Assembly (NCBI RefSeq): GCF_021261325.1
Contig: NZ_JAJSBI010000004.1
Span: 310,001-374,000, forward strand
Length of the DNA stretch: 64,000 bases
Direction: 5' to 3'
Origin: Streptomyces guryensis
GTDB taxonomy: Bacteria; Actinomycetota; Actinomycetes; Streptomycetales; Streptomycetaceae
How positions within the stretch are numbered: the first letter of the stretch is position 1; every line of letters begins with the position of its first letter. This document shows, piece after piece, positions 1-10,957 of the stretch. The notes beneath the pieces are model-generated. The model searched no databases. It was not told where the DNA came from and saw only the letters and a list, made by a program, of their open reading frames with translations. A program made the position numbers and the translations under genes.

Positions 1-538
1 AGGGCATGGGAATCCCGGCCAGCCGCCCGAGAACGGGACGCAGGGCCCGGGCCGCCTGCCGCTCGGGCGGCAGCAGCCGGCGCAGATAGCGGCGCAGTTC
101 TTCGGGCAGGGCGAGCAGGGCGAGCGCCTCTGTGATGGGCGGCAGATCGACGACGAGCAGGTCGTGGGCCTCCGCGAGCGCCGCGTCCCGCAGGGCACGC
201 AGCAGGGTCAGCTCCTCGGCACCGGGGAGGGGGGTGACCTCCTCGGCATCCAGCCGGGAGGCCCCGAGGAGATCGAGGACGTTGGCAGCGCGTTCCTGGA
301 AGGAGGTGAGGTCGTCCCGAAAACCGGCGGCGGCGTCGGGGCGCCAGGCGGTGAGGTTCGGGGCGACGGTGACCGGGGCGGCTCCCGTCGCGGCACCGAG
401 CACCGCACCCAGGGTGTCGGTGCGATCGGCGCTGAGGACGAGCGTGCGGGTGCTCGCGCGAGCGGCGGCCAGAGCGGTGGCGGCCGCGATGGTCGTACGA
501 CCGCTACCGCCAGGCCCGGTGATCAGGATGGTGCGCAT
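1..538 (-). CDS. ArsA/ParA-type P-loop ATPase, C-terminus outside window
   Basis: The first 179 residues of an ATPase read from an ATG at 538; the rest lies beyond the left edge. The N-terminus has the layout of the anion-transporting ATPase (ArsA/GET3) and MinD/ParA superfamily: a P-loop at residues 8-15 read as GPGGSGRT, then an Ala-rich helix, a strand LVLSAD, and a Walker B-like DLLVVDLPP near residue 135. The P-loop is unusual: the family consensus is GKGGxGKT, and here both lysines are replaced (by Pro and Arg). No Shine-Dalgarno is visible; a TACCGT hexamer sits about 8 nt before the ATG, as in leaderless Streptomyces genes. In mycobacteria a related ATPase sits beside the same SRPBCC gene. 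Family is likely; substrate is unknown. Confidence 0.8.
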   Translation of the reverse strand, partial: MRTILITGPGGSGRTTIAAATALAAARASTRTLVLSADRTDTLGAVLGAATGAAPVTVAPNLTAWRPDAAAGFRDDLTSFQERAANVLDLLGASRLDAEEVTPLPGAEELTLLRALRDAALAEAHDLLVVDLPPITEALALLALPEELRRYLRRLLPPERQAARALRPVLGRLAGIPMP

Positions 539-566
539 GAGGCTGAACGGTAACGGAGACCGCCCC

Positions 567-620
567 AGGGGCACGGGGCTGCGTCAATGTGCGGCTCCGC
601 CGCGTGGGCGCGACCAGCCC
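567..620 (+). repeat. Dispersed intergenic repeat, long (hairpin) form, copy 1
   Basis: Reads AGGGGCACGGGG, then a hairpin module (GCGGC-TCC-GCCGC), then GCGCGACCAGCC. Same family as the copies at 5.9, 15.1, 22.8, 27.6, 46.0, 53.2 and 61.7 kb. It lies between two minus-strand genes. Confidence 0.75.
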
Positions 621-672
621 AAACGCACCCGCACCCGCACCCGGCGACGAACCCGCACCCCTGCGGCGAGAC

Positions 673-1116
673 CTACTTCTCCCCCGACTCCACCCGCTTC
701 TTGAGCCCGGCCAACGCCCGGTCGATGATGACCTTCTCAGCCTTGCGCTTGATCATCCCGAGCATCGGAATCTTGACGTCCACCGTCAGCTGGTAGGTGA
801 CCTCCGTCGCCGCCGCCCCCGCCGACTTCAAGATGTACGACCCGTCGAGCGCCCGCAGCATCTGGGACTTGACCAAGGTCCAGGAGACCGAGTTCTCACC
901 GGTCCAGGTGTACGCCAGCACCTGGTCGTCCTTGATCGCGCCGGCGTCCATGACGAGGCGGACCTGCTCGGCGCGGCCCTGGGCGTCCGTCGCGAGGACC
1001 TCCGCCTCCTTCACCTCGCCGGTCCAGTCCGGGTAGCGGGCGAAGTCTGCGATCACCGCCAAGACATCGGCCGGTGCCGCCTCGATCGTGATGCTCGAGC
1101 TGGTGTGTTCCGCCAT
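673..1116 (-). CDS. SRPBCC / polyketide cyclase-like family protein
   Basis: A 147-residue single-domain protein with the START/SRPBCC (Bet v1-like) pattern: N-terminal SSSITIEAAPADVLAVIADFARYPDWTGEVKEA, strands through the middle and a long C-terminal helix ending in a basic tail. Such proteins form a hydrophobic pocket for lipids or other apolar ligands. The start at 1116 is preceded by GGAGGAG with good spacing. It lies upstream of the ArsA-like ATPase on the same strand, with a repeat element between them, matching the pairing known next to fadD and pimB' in mycobacteria. A lipid-binding role is inference from family and neighbours; ligand and partner are unknown. Confidence 0.85.
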   Translation of the reverse strand: MAEHTSSSITIEAAPADVLAVIADFARYPDWTGEVKEAEVLATDAQGRAEQVRLVMDAGAIKDDQVLAYTWTGENSVSWTLVKSQMLRALDGSYILKSAGAAATEVTYQLTVDVKIPMLGMIKRKAEKVIIDRALAGLKKRVESGEK

Positions 1117-1229
1117 CGCTGTGGCTCCTCCAGATGCGGGCCGGTAAAGAGGTCGTGGTGCGCACGGTGCGCGCAGCGTGAAGGCTACCGCGCACGTCGG
1201 CGCCCGCCTTCACCCCCACCTGCGTTCAT

Positions 1230-2027
1230 TCACCATTCAAGCGCCCAGGGCTTCCCGGTCCCCGCGAAGTGCCCCACGTTCACGCACTCCGTGGCCCCGA
1301 TCCGCATGCGTCGCACCAGCGGCTGGTGGACGTGGCCGAACAGCGCGTAGCGGGGGTGGGTGCGGCGGATCGCGTCCAGCAGCGCCCGGCTGCCCCGCTC
1401 GAAGCGGCGCGCCACCGTGTCGTACACCAGCTCGGGCACTTCCGGTGGGATGTGGGTGCACAGCACGTCCACCTCGCCGACGGCCTCGATCTTGGCCGCG
1501 TACTCCTCGTCGCTGATCTCGTACGGGGTGCGCATGGGGGACTTGAGGCCGCCGCCGACGAAGCCGAAGGTGCGGCCGCCGATCTCCACGCGCTCGCCGT
1601 CGAGAACGGTCGTACCCGGGCGGGCGTACTCCGGCCACAGGGGCGGCATGTCGACATTGCCGTAGGTGGCGTACGTCGGTGTGGGGAAGGCCGCGAACAT
1701 CTCGGCGTACTGCTTGCGCACCGCCTGCTCGATCGCGGCGGCCCGGTCCGTGCCGATGCCGCCCCACAGCCGGGCCCCGAACTCCCGTGCCTCCTGGAAG
1801 CGGCGGGCGGTGCGCAGCTCGACGATGCGGTCGGCGTTCTCCTCGCCGAACAGGTCGGGGAAGATCCCGCGCGAGTGGTCGGCGTAGTCGAGGAAGAGGA
1901 CCAGGTCGCCCAGACAGATCAGGGCATCGGCGCCCTCGCCGGCTCTGGCCAGGTCACGGGCGTTGCCGTGCACGTCGCTGACCACGTGGACACGTGTCCT
2001 GCGGCCGCCGGGGGGTGTGGATGCCAT
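1230..2027 (-). CDS. Calcineurin-like metallophosphoesterase
   Basis: A 265-residue protein with the dinuclear metallophosphoesterase signature in order: DVHGN (metal ligands), GDLVLF, a GNVD segment in the middle, THIPPE and C-terminal FGHVHQP. These supply the Asp, Asn and His ligands for two metal ions, so the enzyme should be a cytosolic phosphodiesterase or phosphatase. Substrate cannot be read. I chose the ATG at 2027 (MASTPPGG); a TTG nine bases upstream is possible. It is divergent from the acyl-CoA synthetase gene across 295 bp that carry two operator-like inverted repeats. Confidence 0.88.
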   Translation of the reverse strand: MASTPPGGRRTRVHVVSDVHGNARDLARAGEGADALICLGDLVLFLDYADHSRGIFPDLFGEENADRIVELRTARRFQEAREFGARLWGGIGTDRAAAIEQAVRKQYAEMFAAFPTPTYATYGNVDMPPLWPEYARPGTTVLDGERVEIGGRTFGFVGGGLKSPMRTPYEISDEEYAAKIEAVGEVDVLCTHIPPEVPELVYDTVARRFERGSRALLDAIRRTHPRYALFGHVHQPLVRRMRIGATECVNVGHFAGTGKPWALEW

Positions 2028-2083
2028 GGCGATCAAGGGTAAGCGTGTGGGGTGTACGTGAACAGTGGCGGCCGGTCCTGCCG

Positions 2084-2097
2084 TTACTGGCTAGTCA
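2084..2097. promoter_or_regulatory. Operator-like inverted repeat, copy A
   Basis: TTACTGGCTAGTCA, an imperfect palindrome (TTACT/AGTCA arms). It matches the element at 2184 when aligned (consensus wTACYGGCKRGTMA), exactly 100 bp away, inside the divergent metallophosphoesterase/fadD promoter region. The regulator is unknown. Confidence 0.4.
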
Positions 2098-2183
2098 GTT
2101 AGTCGGTGGACTACCGTACGCAAAGGAACACCAACCTGTGTGACGCAGCGAACATCTCGCCGGGACCCCCTGTCGAAGAAGCC

Positions 2184-2197
2184 ATACCGGCGGGTAA
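2184..2197. promoter_or_regulatory. Operator-like inverted repeat, copy B
   Basis: ATACCGGCGGGTAA, with TACC/GGTA arms, 126 bp before the fadD start. It pairs with the copy at 2084. The rest of the 2028-2322 gap shows no gene. Confidence 0.4.
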
Positions 2198-2322
2198 CGT
2201 CCGGGCAGTCCAGTCGTGCTCAGCATTTCAACCACTGAATCTCTGAGCACCTGCCCGAGCCTTGGACGCACCGTCGCATCACACAACGTCGTGGCGCCGG
2301 CGCCCTATGAGGAGCAGCAGTC

Positions 2323-4119
2323 TTGCGCGAGTTCAGCCTTCCGGCTTTGTACGAGGTCCCTGCGGACGGCAATCTGACCGACATCGTCCGCAGAAACGCC
2401 GCGCAGCATCCCGACGTCGCCGTGATCGCCCGCAAGGTGGGCGGCGCCTGGCAGGACGTGACGGCCACCGTCTTCCTGGCCGAGGTGCACGCGGCCGCGA
2501 AGGGACTGATCGCCTCCGGCGTCCAGCCCGGCGACCGGGTCGGCCTGATGTCCCGCACCCGCTACGAGTGGACACTGCTGGACTTCGCGATCTGGAGTGC
2601 GGGCGCGGTCACCGTGCCGGTGTACGAGACCAGCTCGCCGGAGCAGGTGCAGTGGATCCTGTCCGACTCGGGCGCGACCGCCATGATCATCGAGCTGGAC
2701 AACCACGCGGCCGCCGTCGAGTCGGTGCGCGAGTCGCTGCCGGCCCTCAAGAACGTCTGGCAGATCGAGGCCGGCGCGCTGGAGGAGCTCGGCAACCTCG
2801 GCAAGGACGTCACCGACGCCATGGTCGAGGACCGCAGCTCGCTGGCGCGGGCGGACGACCCGGCGACGATCGTCTACACCTCCGGCACCACCGGCCGCCC
2901 CAAGGGCTGTGTGCTCACCCACCGCAGCTTCTTCGCCGAGTGCGGCAACATCGTGGAGCGGCTGCGCCCGCTGTTCCGCACGGGTGACTGCTCCGTGCTG
3001 CTGTTCCTGCCGCTCGCCCACGTCTTCGGCCGGCTGGTGCAGATCGCGCCGATGATGGCGCCGATCAAGCTGGGCCTGGTCCCGGACATCAAGAACCTCA
3101 CCGACGAACTGGCCTCGTTCCGGCCGACGTTGATCCTAGGCGTCCCGCGCGTCTTCGAGAAGGTCTACAACTCGGCGCGCGCCAAGGCGCAGGCGGACGG
3201 CAAGGGCAAGATCTTCGACAAGGCGGCGGACACCGCGATCGCCTACAGCCGCGCGCTGGACACCCCGTCCGGCCCGTCGATCGGCCTGAAGATCAAGTAC
3301 AAGACGTTCGACAAGCTCGTCTACAGCAAGCTGCGCGCCGTGCTCGGCGGCCGCGGCGAGTACGCCATCTCGGGCGGGGCCCCGCTGGGCGAGCGCCTGG
3401 GTCACTTCTTCCGCGGCATCGGCTTCTCGGTCCTGGAGGGCTACGGCCTGACCGAGTCCTGCGCCGCCACCGCCTTCAACCCCTGGGACCGCCAGAAGAT
3501 CGGCACGGTCGGCCAGCCGCTGCCCGGCTCGGTGATCCGTATCGCGGACGACGGCGAGGTGCTGCTGCACGGCGAGCACCTGTTCAAGGGGTACTGGAAC
3601 AACGAGGCGGCGACCGCGGAGGCGCTGGCCGACGGCTGGTTCCACACCGGTGACATCGGCACCCTCGACGAGGACGGCTACCTCAGGATCACCGGCCGCA
3701 AGAAGGAGATCATCGTCACCGCGGGCGGCAAGAACGTCGCCCCGGCCGTGATCGAGGACCGCATCCGGGCGCACGCCCTGGTCGCGGAGTGCATGGTGGT
3801 GGGCGACGGGCGGCCGTTCGTGGGCGCGCTGGTCACCATCGACGACGAGTTCCTGGGCCGCTGGGCCGCCGAGCACGGCAAGCCGGCGGGGTCCACCGCG
3901 GCGTCGCTGCGCGAGGACGCGGACCTGCAGGCCGCGATCCAGTCGGCAATCGACGACGGCAACGCCGCGGTGTCGAAGGCGGAATCGGTGCGGAAGTTCC
4001 GCATTCTGTCCTCCCAGTTCACGGAGGAGTCGGGCCACCTGACGCCGTCCCTGAAGCTCAAGCGCAATGTGGTGGCGAAGGACTACGCGGACGAGATCGA
4101 GGCGATCTACGCGAAGTAG
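2323..4119 (+). CDS. fadD: Long-chain fatty acid-CoA ligase (AMP-forming)
   Basis: A 598-residue adenylate-forming enzyme, the usual length for bacterial FadD15-type acyl-CoA synthetases. It activates long-chain fatty acids to acyl-CoA via an acyl-adenylate. Visible core motifs are the nucleotide loop YTSGTTGRPKGC (about residue 185), the A5-like GYGLTESCAA (about 374), the hinge-region GWFHTGDIG and the C-terminal GRKKEIIVTAGGKNVAP with the catalytic-lysine neighbourhood. The start is a TTG with GAGGAG upstream. It is a single gene between a divergent phosphoesterase and a convergent cholesterol oxidase only 22 bp away. In mycobacteria the orthologous position is fadD15 beside pimB'. Which chain lengths it uses cannot be told. 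Confidence 0.93.
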   Translation: MREFSLPALYEVPADGNLTDIVRRNAAQHPDVAVIARKVGGAWQDVTATVFLAEVHAAAKGLIASGVQPGDRVGLMSRTRYEWTLLDFAIWSAGAVTVPVYETSSPEQVQWILSDSGATAMIIELDNHAAAVESVRESLPALKNVWQIEAGALEELGNLGKDVTDAMVEDRSSLARADDPATIVYTSGTTGRPKGCVLTHRSFFAECGNIVERLRPLFRTGDCSVLLFLPLAHVFGRLVQIAPMMAPIKLGLVPDIKNLTDELASFRPTLILGVPRVFEKVYNSARAKAQADGKGKIFDKAADTAIAYSRALDTPSGPSIGLKIKYKTFDKLVYSKLRAVLGGRGEYAISGGAPLGERLGHFFRGIGFSVLEGYGLTESCAATAFNPWDRQKIGTVGQPLPGSVIRIADDGEVLLHGEHLFKGYWNNEAATAEALADGWFHTGDIGTLDEDGYLRITGRKKEIIVTAGGKNVAPAVIEDRIRAHALVAECMVVGDGRPFVGALVTIDDEFLGRWAAEHGKPAGSTAASLREDADLQAAIQSAIDDGNAAVSKAESVRKFRILSSQFTEESGHLTPSLKLKRNVVAKDYADEIEAIYAK

Positions 4120-4141
4120 CACGCTCCGGTCCGACGACGGC

Positions 4142-7052
<2,911 letters not shown>

Positions 7053-7180
7053 CGCCGCCGACCTTATCCAACGGGTCGCGCACAGCTCGGCACGGCCACG
7101 TTTATGGCAAGCACACAGCTGTACAGGACATCATGTTCCCCTCAAGACCGGAACGGGAAGCGGACTGAAACGGGGCTCCG

Positions 7181-8416
7181 GTGGACATTGCGGGTGGAAG
7201 GCGGACCCTTGCGGCGCTGCTGGTGACCTGGGGCCTGACCAGGGCGATGCTGCTGCTGTTCGTCCTCAAGGTGTTCGTCTTCCCAGGTCCGGACGTCACG
7301 AGCGACGTGTCCGTGATCTATCAGGGCTGGTACGAGACCCTGCGCCACGGCACCTTCCCGCTGGACGACGTCACCTGGCAGTACCCGCCCGCCGCCGCCC
7401 TCCCGATCCTCTCCCCCGCGCTGCTGGGCTTCCTCGACTACGCGACGGCCTTCTTCGTCCTCGCCTTCCTGGCGGACCTGGTCGTCCTGGCGCTGCTCGC
7501 ATACGCGGGCCTGCGCCCCGGCAAGACCCTGCGCGGCGCCTGGGTGTGGGTGCTGGGCGTACCGCTGCTCGGACCGACCGTGTACGCGCGCTACGACGTG
7601 ATGGTCACCGCGGTGGCCGTGGCCGGGCTGCTGGCGGGCGCCCGGCATCCGCGCGTGATGGGGCTGCTCGTGGGCTTCGGGGCGATGCTGAAGGTGTGGC
7701 CGGCGCTCCTGCTGGTCGGCGTGCGCAAGCGCGGCACCTGGGCCTGGGCGGTGGCAGCCGTGGCCGCGCTGGCGGCGGTGTTCGCGGTGACCATGCCCGG
7801 CGCCTTCGCCTTTCTGACCTTCCAGCGCAACCGCGGCACCGAGGTGGAGTCGCTGGGCTCCCTCGTCTTCCACATCGCCCGGCACTTCGGCTGGAACGGC
7901 CAGGTGCAGCTCAACTACGGCTCGATCGAGTTCCTCGGCCCGTATGTCGGTCTGGTCAGCTCGGCTGCCCTGTTCCTGACCGGTGTCGTCTTCGGCTGGC
8001 TGCTGCTGTGGCGGCTGATGGCGACCCGGTTCCTGCCGAACACGCTCGCCGACGCGGCCTTCGTGGGGGTGCTGATGTTCACGGTCACCAGCCGGGTGAT
8101 CAGCCCGCAGTACATGGTGTGGCTGGTCGGTACGGCGGCCGTCTGCCTGTGCTTCAGGAGCAGCCGGATGAGGGTGCCGGTGGCTCTGGTCCTCGCCGCC
8201 GCGTTCGTGACGGTGCTGGAGTTCCCCCTCTGGTTCGTGCACGTCGTCGCGAGCGACAGGCTCGGTGTCACCCTCCTCGTCGTCCGCAACGGCCTGCTGG
8301 TCGTCGCCGCCGTGCTCGGCGCCGTGGAACTGTGGCGGTCGACGGTCTCCCGCGACCCCGTCCCGCCCCTGCCCGCGCAGGCCGCCCGCACCTGGGAGAC
8401 CTCGGCTTCCTCCTGA
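7181..8416 (+). CDS. Polytopic membrane glycosyltransferase, GT87/DUF2029 type
   Basis: A 411-residue integral membrane protein with about ten hydrophobic segments. Between the first two is an acidic loop (PGPDVTSDVSVIYQGWYETL) that resembles the first periplasmic loop of polyprenol-phosphate-mannose-dependent GT-C mannosyltransferases (PimE, DUF2029), and WQYPPAAAL is typical of the family. These enzymes use lipid-linked mannose outside the membrane. It is divergent from the PimB'-like gene across 128 bp, so a role in extending phosphatidylinositol mannosides or another mannolipid is plausible but inferred. The GTG at 7181 is the most likely start; the Shine-Dalgarno is weak. Confidence 0.72.
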   Translation: MDIAGGRRTLAALLVTWGLTRAMLLLFVLKVFVFPGPDVTSDVSVIYQGWYETLRHGTFPLDDVTWQYPPAAALPILSPALLGFLDYATAFFVLAFLADLVVLALLAYAGLRPGKTLRGAWVWVLGVPLLGPTVYARYDVMVTAVAVAGLLAGARHPRVMGLLVGFGAMLKVWPALLLVGVRKRGTWAWAVAAVAALAAVFAVTMPGAFAFLTFQRNRGTEVESLGSLVFHIARHFGWNGQVQLNYGSIEFLGPYVGLVSSAALFLTGVVFGWLLLWRLMATRFLPNTLADAAFVGVLMFTVTSRVISPQYMVWLVGTAAVCLCFRSSRMRVPVALVLAAAFVTVLEFPLWFVHVVASDRLGVTLLVVRNGLLVVAAVLGAVELWRSTVSRDPVPPLPAQAARTWETSASS

Positions 8417-8477
8417 GAAGGACCGGGCAGGCCGGCCCCGAGTGCGCCCGGCTCGGCGAGGCCGTCGTCCGGCTGGA

Positions 8478-9668
8478 TCAGCCCAGTTGGGCCCGGAGAT
8501 AGTCCCGCCACTGCACGGTGAACTTCTCCGGCGTCGTCCCCAGTACCTGCCTCATCGCGCCCTCCACCGAGCCCGCCCGCTGCTGGTGGTCACCGACCGC
8601 CCGGTAGAACTGCCCGAGCCGCTCCAGGCCCCACTGCTGTGCGATCAGCCTGCAGGCCATCCAGCCGCCCTCGTAGGCCTGCGCCAGCTTCGTCGCGTCG
8701 CCGCTGAAGCCGAAGTCCTTGTCGGTGGGCAGGAGTTGCGGCACGTGTCCCTCGGTCACCGCGCGCGACAGCTCGGGCGCGGCCTCGGCCGCGGTGCGGC
8801 CGGTGCCGAGGTAGCCGATCCAGTCGGCGTACCCCTCGGACAGCCACAGCGGGGTGGCGGCGTTGGTGTGGGCACGGGTCGCCACGTGGGTGGCCTCGTG
8901 GGTGAGCACGACCTGCTTGCCCAGCGGGCCGAGCAGGGCGTACGCGTCCGGGTTGACGATGATGCGGTCCGCGGGCGCGGTCGGCGGGCCGCCCACCTCG
9001 CCCGTGGTGACCGCCGCGATCCCGCGGTACTGCGAGGCGGGCGAGCCGAGCAGCCCCGCCATGCCCTCCACCGACCCCGGCACGAGCACCACCACGTGCC
9101 CCGCCCAGTCGGTGCCCCAGGCCCCGGACACGGCCGGCACCGCACGGTCCGCGAGGTCGGCGTACGAGTGCAGCGACTCGCTGGACTGCCCGGTGCCGAG
9201 AACGATGCTGTGGCTGCCGCGTACGACGGTCACGGGGCCCTGGTCCCACAGCTGCTGGGCGGACTTCCTGGCGGGGGTGTCCGCGTCCACGTACCACCGT
9301 CCGCCGGTCTCCCGGGAGAGGGCCAGGGTGCGGCCGACGGTGACGGGTGCGTTGTCGTATCCCTCGATGCGGTAGCGCAGTTCGGCGTCGGCGGTGGCCT
9401 TGTCGCCGGTGCGGCGCAGGGCGGTCACACGGTACGACCAGGACGCCAGCGGCACTCCGCGCAGGTTCTCGAACCAGCCCGGCGCGCCTGTCTTCAGGAA
9501 GGCCGTCCGGTCGCGGTCGAGGACCGCGGTGGACCGCCGGTCGAGCACCCGCTGCAGATCGGCCTCGGCACCGCCGGCGGGCGGCCGCCCGCCGCACGCC
9601 ACCAGCGAGACGAGCAGCAGCACGAGCGCCACCACTGAGAACCTCGACGCCCGCCCACGACCAGCCAC
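8478..9668 (-). CDS. Lipoprotein, gluzincin-type metallopeptidase (peptidase MA-like)
   Basis: A 396-residue protein starting with GTG. The N-terminus is a lipoprotein signal (basic start, hydrophobic VVALVLLLVSLVAC; lipobox Cys about residue 25). A zinc-peptidase HExxH-like motif HEATH occurs near residue 255, followed about 20 residues later by WLSEGYADW, whose Glu would be the third zinc ligand of gluzincins. The N-terminal half (residues about 35-140) looks like a small ligand-binding NTF2/SnoaL-type domain. It should be an exported, membrane-tethered peptidase. Its target is unknown. It is convergent with the GT87 gene and downstream of an NlpC/P60 gene. Confidence 0.78.
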   Translation of the reverse strand: MAGRGRASRFSVVALVLLLVSLVACGGRPPAGGAEADLQRVLDRRSTAVLDRDRTAFLKTGAPGWFENLRGVPLASWSYRVTALRRTGDKATADAELRYRIEGYDNAPVTVGRTLALSRETGGRWYVDADTPARKSAQQLWDQGPVTVVRGSHSIVLGTGQSSESLHSYADLADRAVPAVSGAWGTDWAGHVVVLVPGSVEGMAGLLGSPASQYRGIAAVTTGEVGGPPTAPADRIIVNPDAYALLGPLGKQVVLTHEATHVATRAHTNAATPLWLSEGYADWIGYLGTGRTAAEAAPELSRAVTEGHVPQLLPTDKDFGFSGDATKLAQAYEGGWMACRLIAQQWGLERLGQFYRAVGDHQQRAGSVEGAMRQVLGTTPEKFTVQWRDYLRAQLG

Positions 9669-9700
9669 TTTCCGATCGTAAGGCCGACAGGGGCGGTTGG

Positions 9701-10720
9701 TCAGACCCTCGTGACCGAGGACACCGGCAGCATGTCCACGGGGTCGTAGCGCACGGGCGCGCCGGGGTAGGGCGCGTGGATCACCTGACCGTTTCCCATG
9801 TACATCCCGACATGGCTGGCGTCGGACCGGTAGATGACCAGGTCACCGGGGCGCGCCTCGGAGAGCGGGATCTGCCGACCGGCGTACGCCTGCTCCTGCG
9901 AGGTGCGCGGCAGCTGGACTCCGGCCTGCGCGTACGACCACTGCATCAGGCCCGAACAGTCGAAGCCGTAGGGGCCGGTGGCGCCCCAGACATACGGCGT
10001 GCCGAGTGCGGAGCGGGCGGCGGCCATCGCGGCGGCCGCGCGGGCCGAGGCCGGGAGAGCGCTGCCGAAGTCGGGGAAGAGGTCGCCGCGGCCGCCCCGG
10101 GAGGCGCGGCCGTAGGCGGCACGCTCCCCGTACGGCAGGGAGTTGAGCAGCCGGCGGGCCTCGGCGAGTTTCCGCTCGACGATCTTCTTGTGGGTGGCGA
10201 CGGCCTTGCGGCTCCTGTCCAGCTCGGCGAGCTTGCCGACCGCCTCGGCGCGTTCCTGGGCGACATTGCGCATCTCGGACTGGAGGTCCCTGAGTTCGCC
10301 GGTCTGCTCGGCGGTGATCCGGTCGAGCACAGAGGCCTTGTCGAGGTAGTCGGCCGGGTTGTCGGAGAAGAGCAGGGCGAGGGTCGGATCGAGGCCGCCG
10401 GAGCGGTACTGGGCGACGGCCAGCGAACCGAGCGACTCCCGCATGGTGTTGATGCGGTCCTGCTGCCGGGCGATCAGGTCCTGCGCGTCGCTCACCTGTC
10501 TGCGCAGAGTGTCGGCGTGCTCGTCGGCCTTGTTGTAGGCCTCGGTCGCCTTCTCGGCCTCCGCGTAGAGGCGGTCCACCTCGGCCCGGGTGTGGTCGTA
10601 CGGAGCGGCGTCGGCCGGGACGGCGCCGAGGGCGGAGGCCGCGGCGGACAGCACACACAGGGCGGTGCCGGCGCCCCGGTTGAACCCGGACGTCGGTGCA
10701 AGGCGGCGATGAGACCCCAC
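9701..10720 (-). CDS. Secreted NlpC/P60 peptidoglycan endopeptidase with coiled coil (I)
   Basis: A 339-residue protein from a GTG at 10720, chosen because AAGGAG lies 11 nt upstream and the second gene shares the VxSHRR start; the longer frame to 10816 has no such support. Signal peptide, then a long coiled coil (about residues 45-195; AEVDRLYAEAEKATE onward), a linker, and a C-terminal NlpC/P60 domain with catalytic Cys in FDCSGLMQWSY (about 255) and His in ASHVGMYMG. The family cleaves D-Glu-mesoDAP-type bonds in stem peptides. It resembles mycobacterial RipA/Rv2190c-type hydrolases, and Rv2190c holds the same neighbourhood. The next gene upstream is a paralogue, so this is a local duplication. 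Confidence 0.92.
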   Translation of the reverse strand: MGSHRRLAPTSGFNRGAGTALCVLSAAASALGAVPADAAPYDHTRAEVDRLYAEAEKATEAYNKADEHADTLRRQVSDAQDLIARQQDRINTMRESLGSLAVAQYRSGGLDPTLALLFSDNPADYLDKASVLDRITAEQTGELRDLQSEMRNVAQERAEAVGKLAELDRSRKAVATHKKIVERKLAEARRLLNSLPYGERAAYGRASRGGRGDLFPDFGSALPASARAAAAMAAARSALGTPYVWGATGPYGFDCSGLMQWSYAQAGVQLPRTSQEQAYAGRQIPLSEARPGDLVIYRSDASHVGMYMGNGQVIHAPYPGAPVRYDPVDMLPVSSVTRV

Positions 10721-10759
10721 GGGAAGCCGCGCTCCTTCCGCTGGCGACAAGGACTGCCT

Positions 10760-10775
10760 CCCCGCCTCAGCGGGG
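10760..10775 (-). other. Small GC hairpin in NlpC/P60 (I) leader
   Basis: CCCCGC-CTCA-GCGGGG, a perfect 6-bp stem 40-55 nt upstream of the GTG start, overlapping the rejected N-terminal extension. It could affect translation; function unproven. Confidence 0.4.
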
Positions 10776-10829
10776 AAACGCGGCAGACAGTAGCCCCGCG
10801 GTCGGGCACCGGCCAAAGACCTCCGTGGC

Positions 10830-10840
10830 CACGCAACGTG
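10830..10840. promoter_or_regulatory. CACG-N3-CGTG element upstream of NlpC/P60 (I)
   Basis: CACGCAACGTG, flanked by GACG. A closely similar element (TACGTTGCGTG plus ACG) lies upstream of the paralogous gene at 12151-12161, so a shared regulator is possible. Confidence 0.35.
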
Positions 10841-10876
10841 ACGCCCCGCCTCTGACGCAGGTCATGGGCGGGGCGT
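10841..10876 (-). terminator. Stem-loop downstream of NlpC/P60 (II)
   Basis: ACGCCCCGCC pairs perfectly with GGCGGGGCGT across a 16-nt loop, about 80 nt past the stop at 10958. A smaller hairpin (CGCCCGTTCGGGCG, 10902-10915) lies between. No U-tract, as usual in Streptomyces. Confidence 0.5.
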
Positions 10877-10957
10877 GGGGTCAGTGCGGGTTCAGGTAAT
10901 TCGCCCGTTCGGGCGGACCAGTGTCCTGATCTCGAAACGGATCCTCAGGGGTGCGTG

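Noticed and set aside
10721..10957. Possible cyclic di-AMP (ydaO) riboswitch before the NlpC/P60 gene
   Set aside because: Such riboswitches precede some Streptomyces hydrolase genes, but I could not find the conserved blocks; only small hairpins are present.
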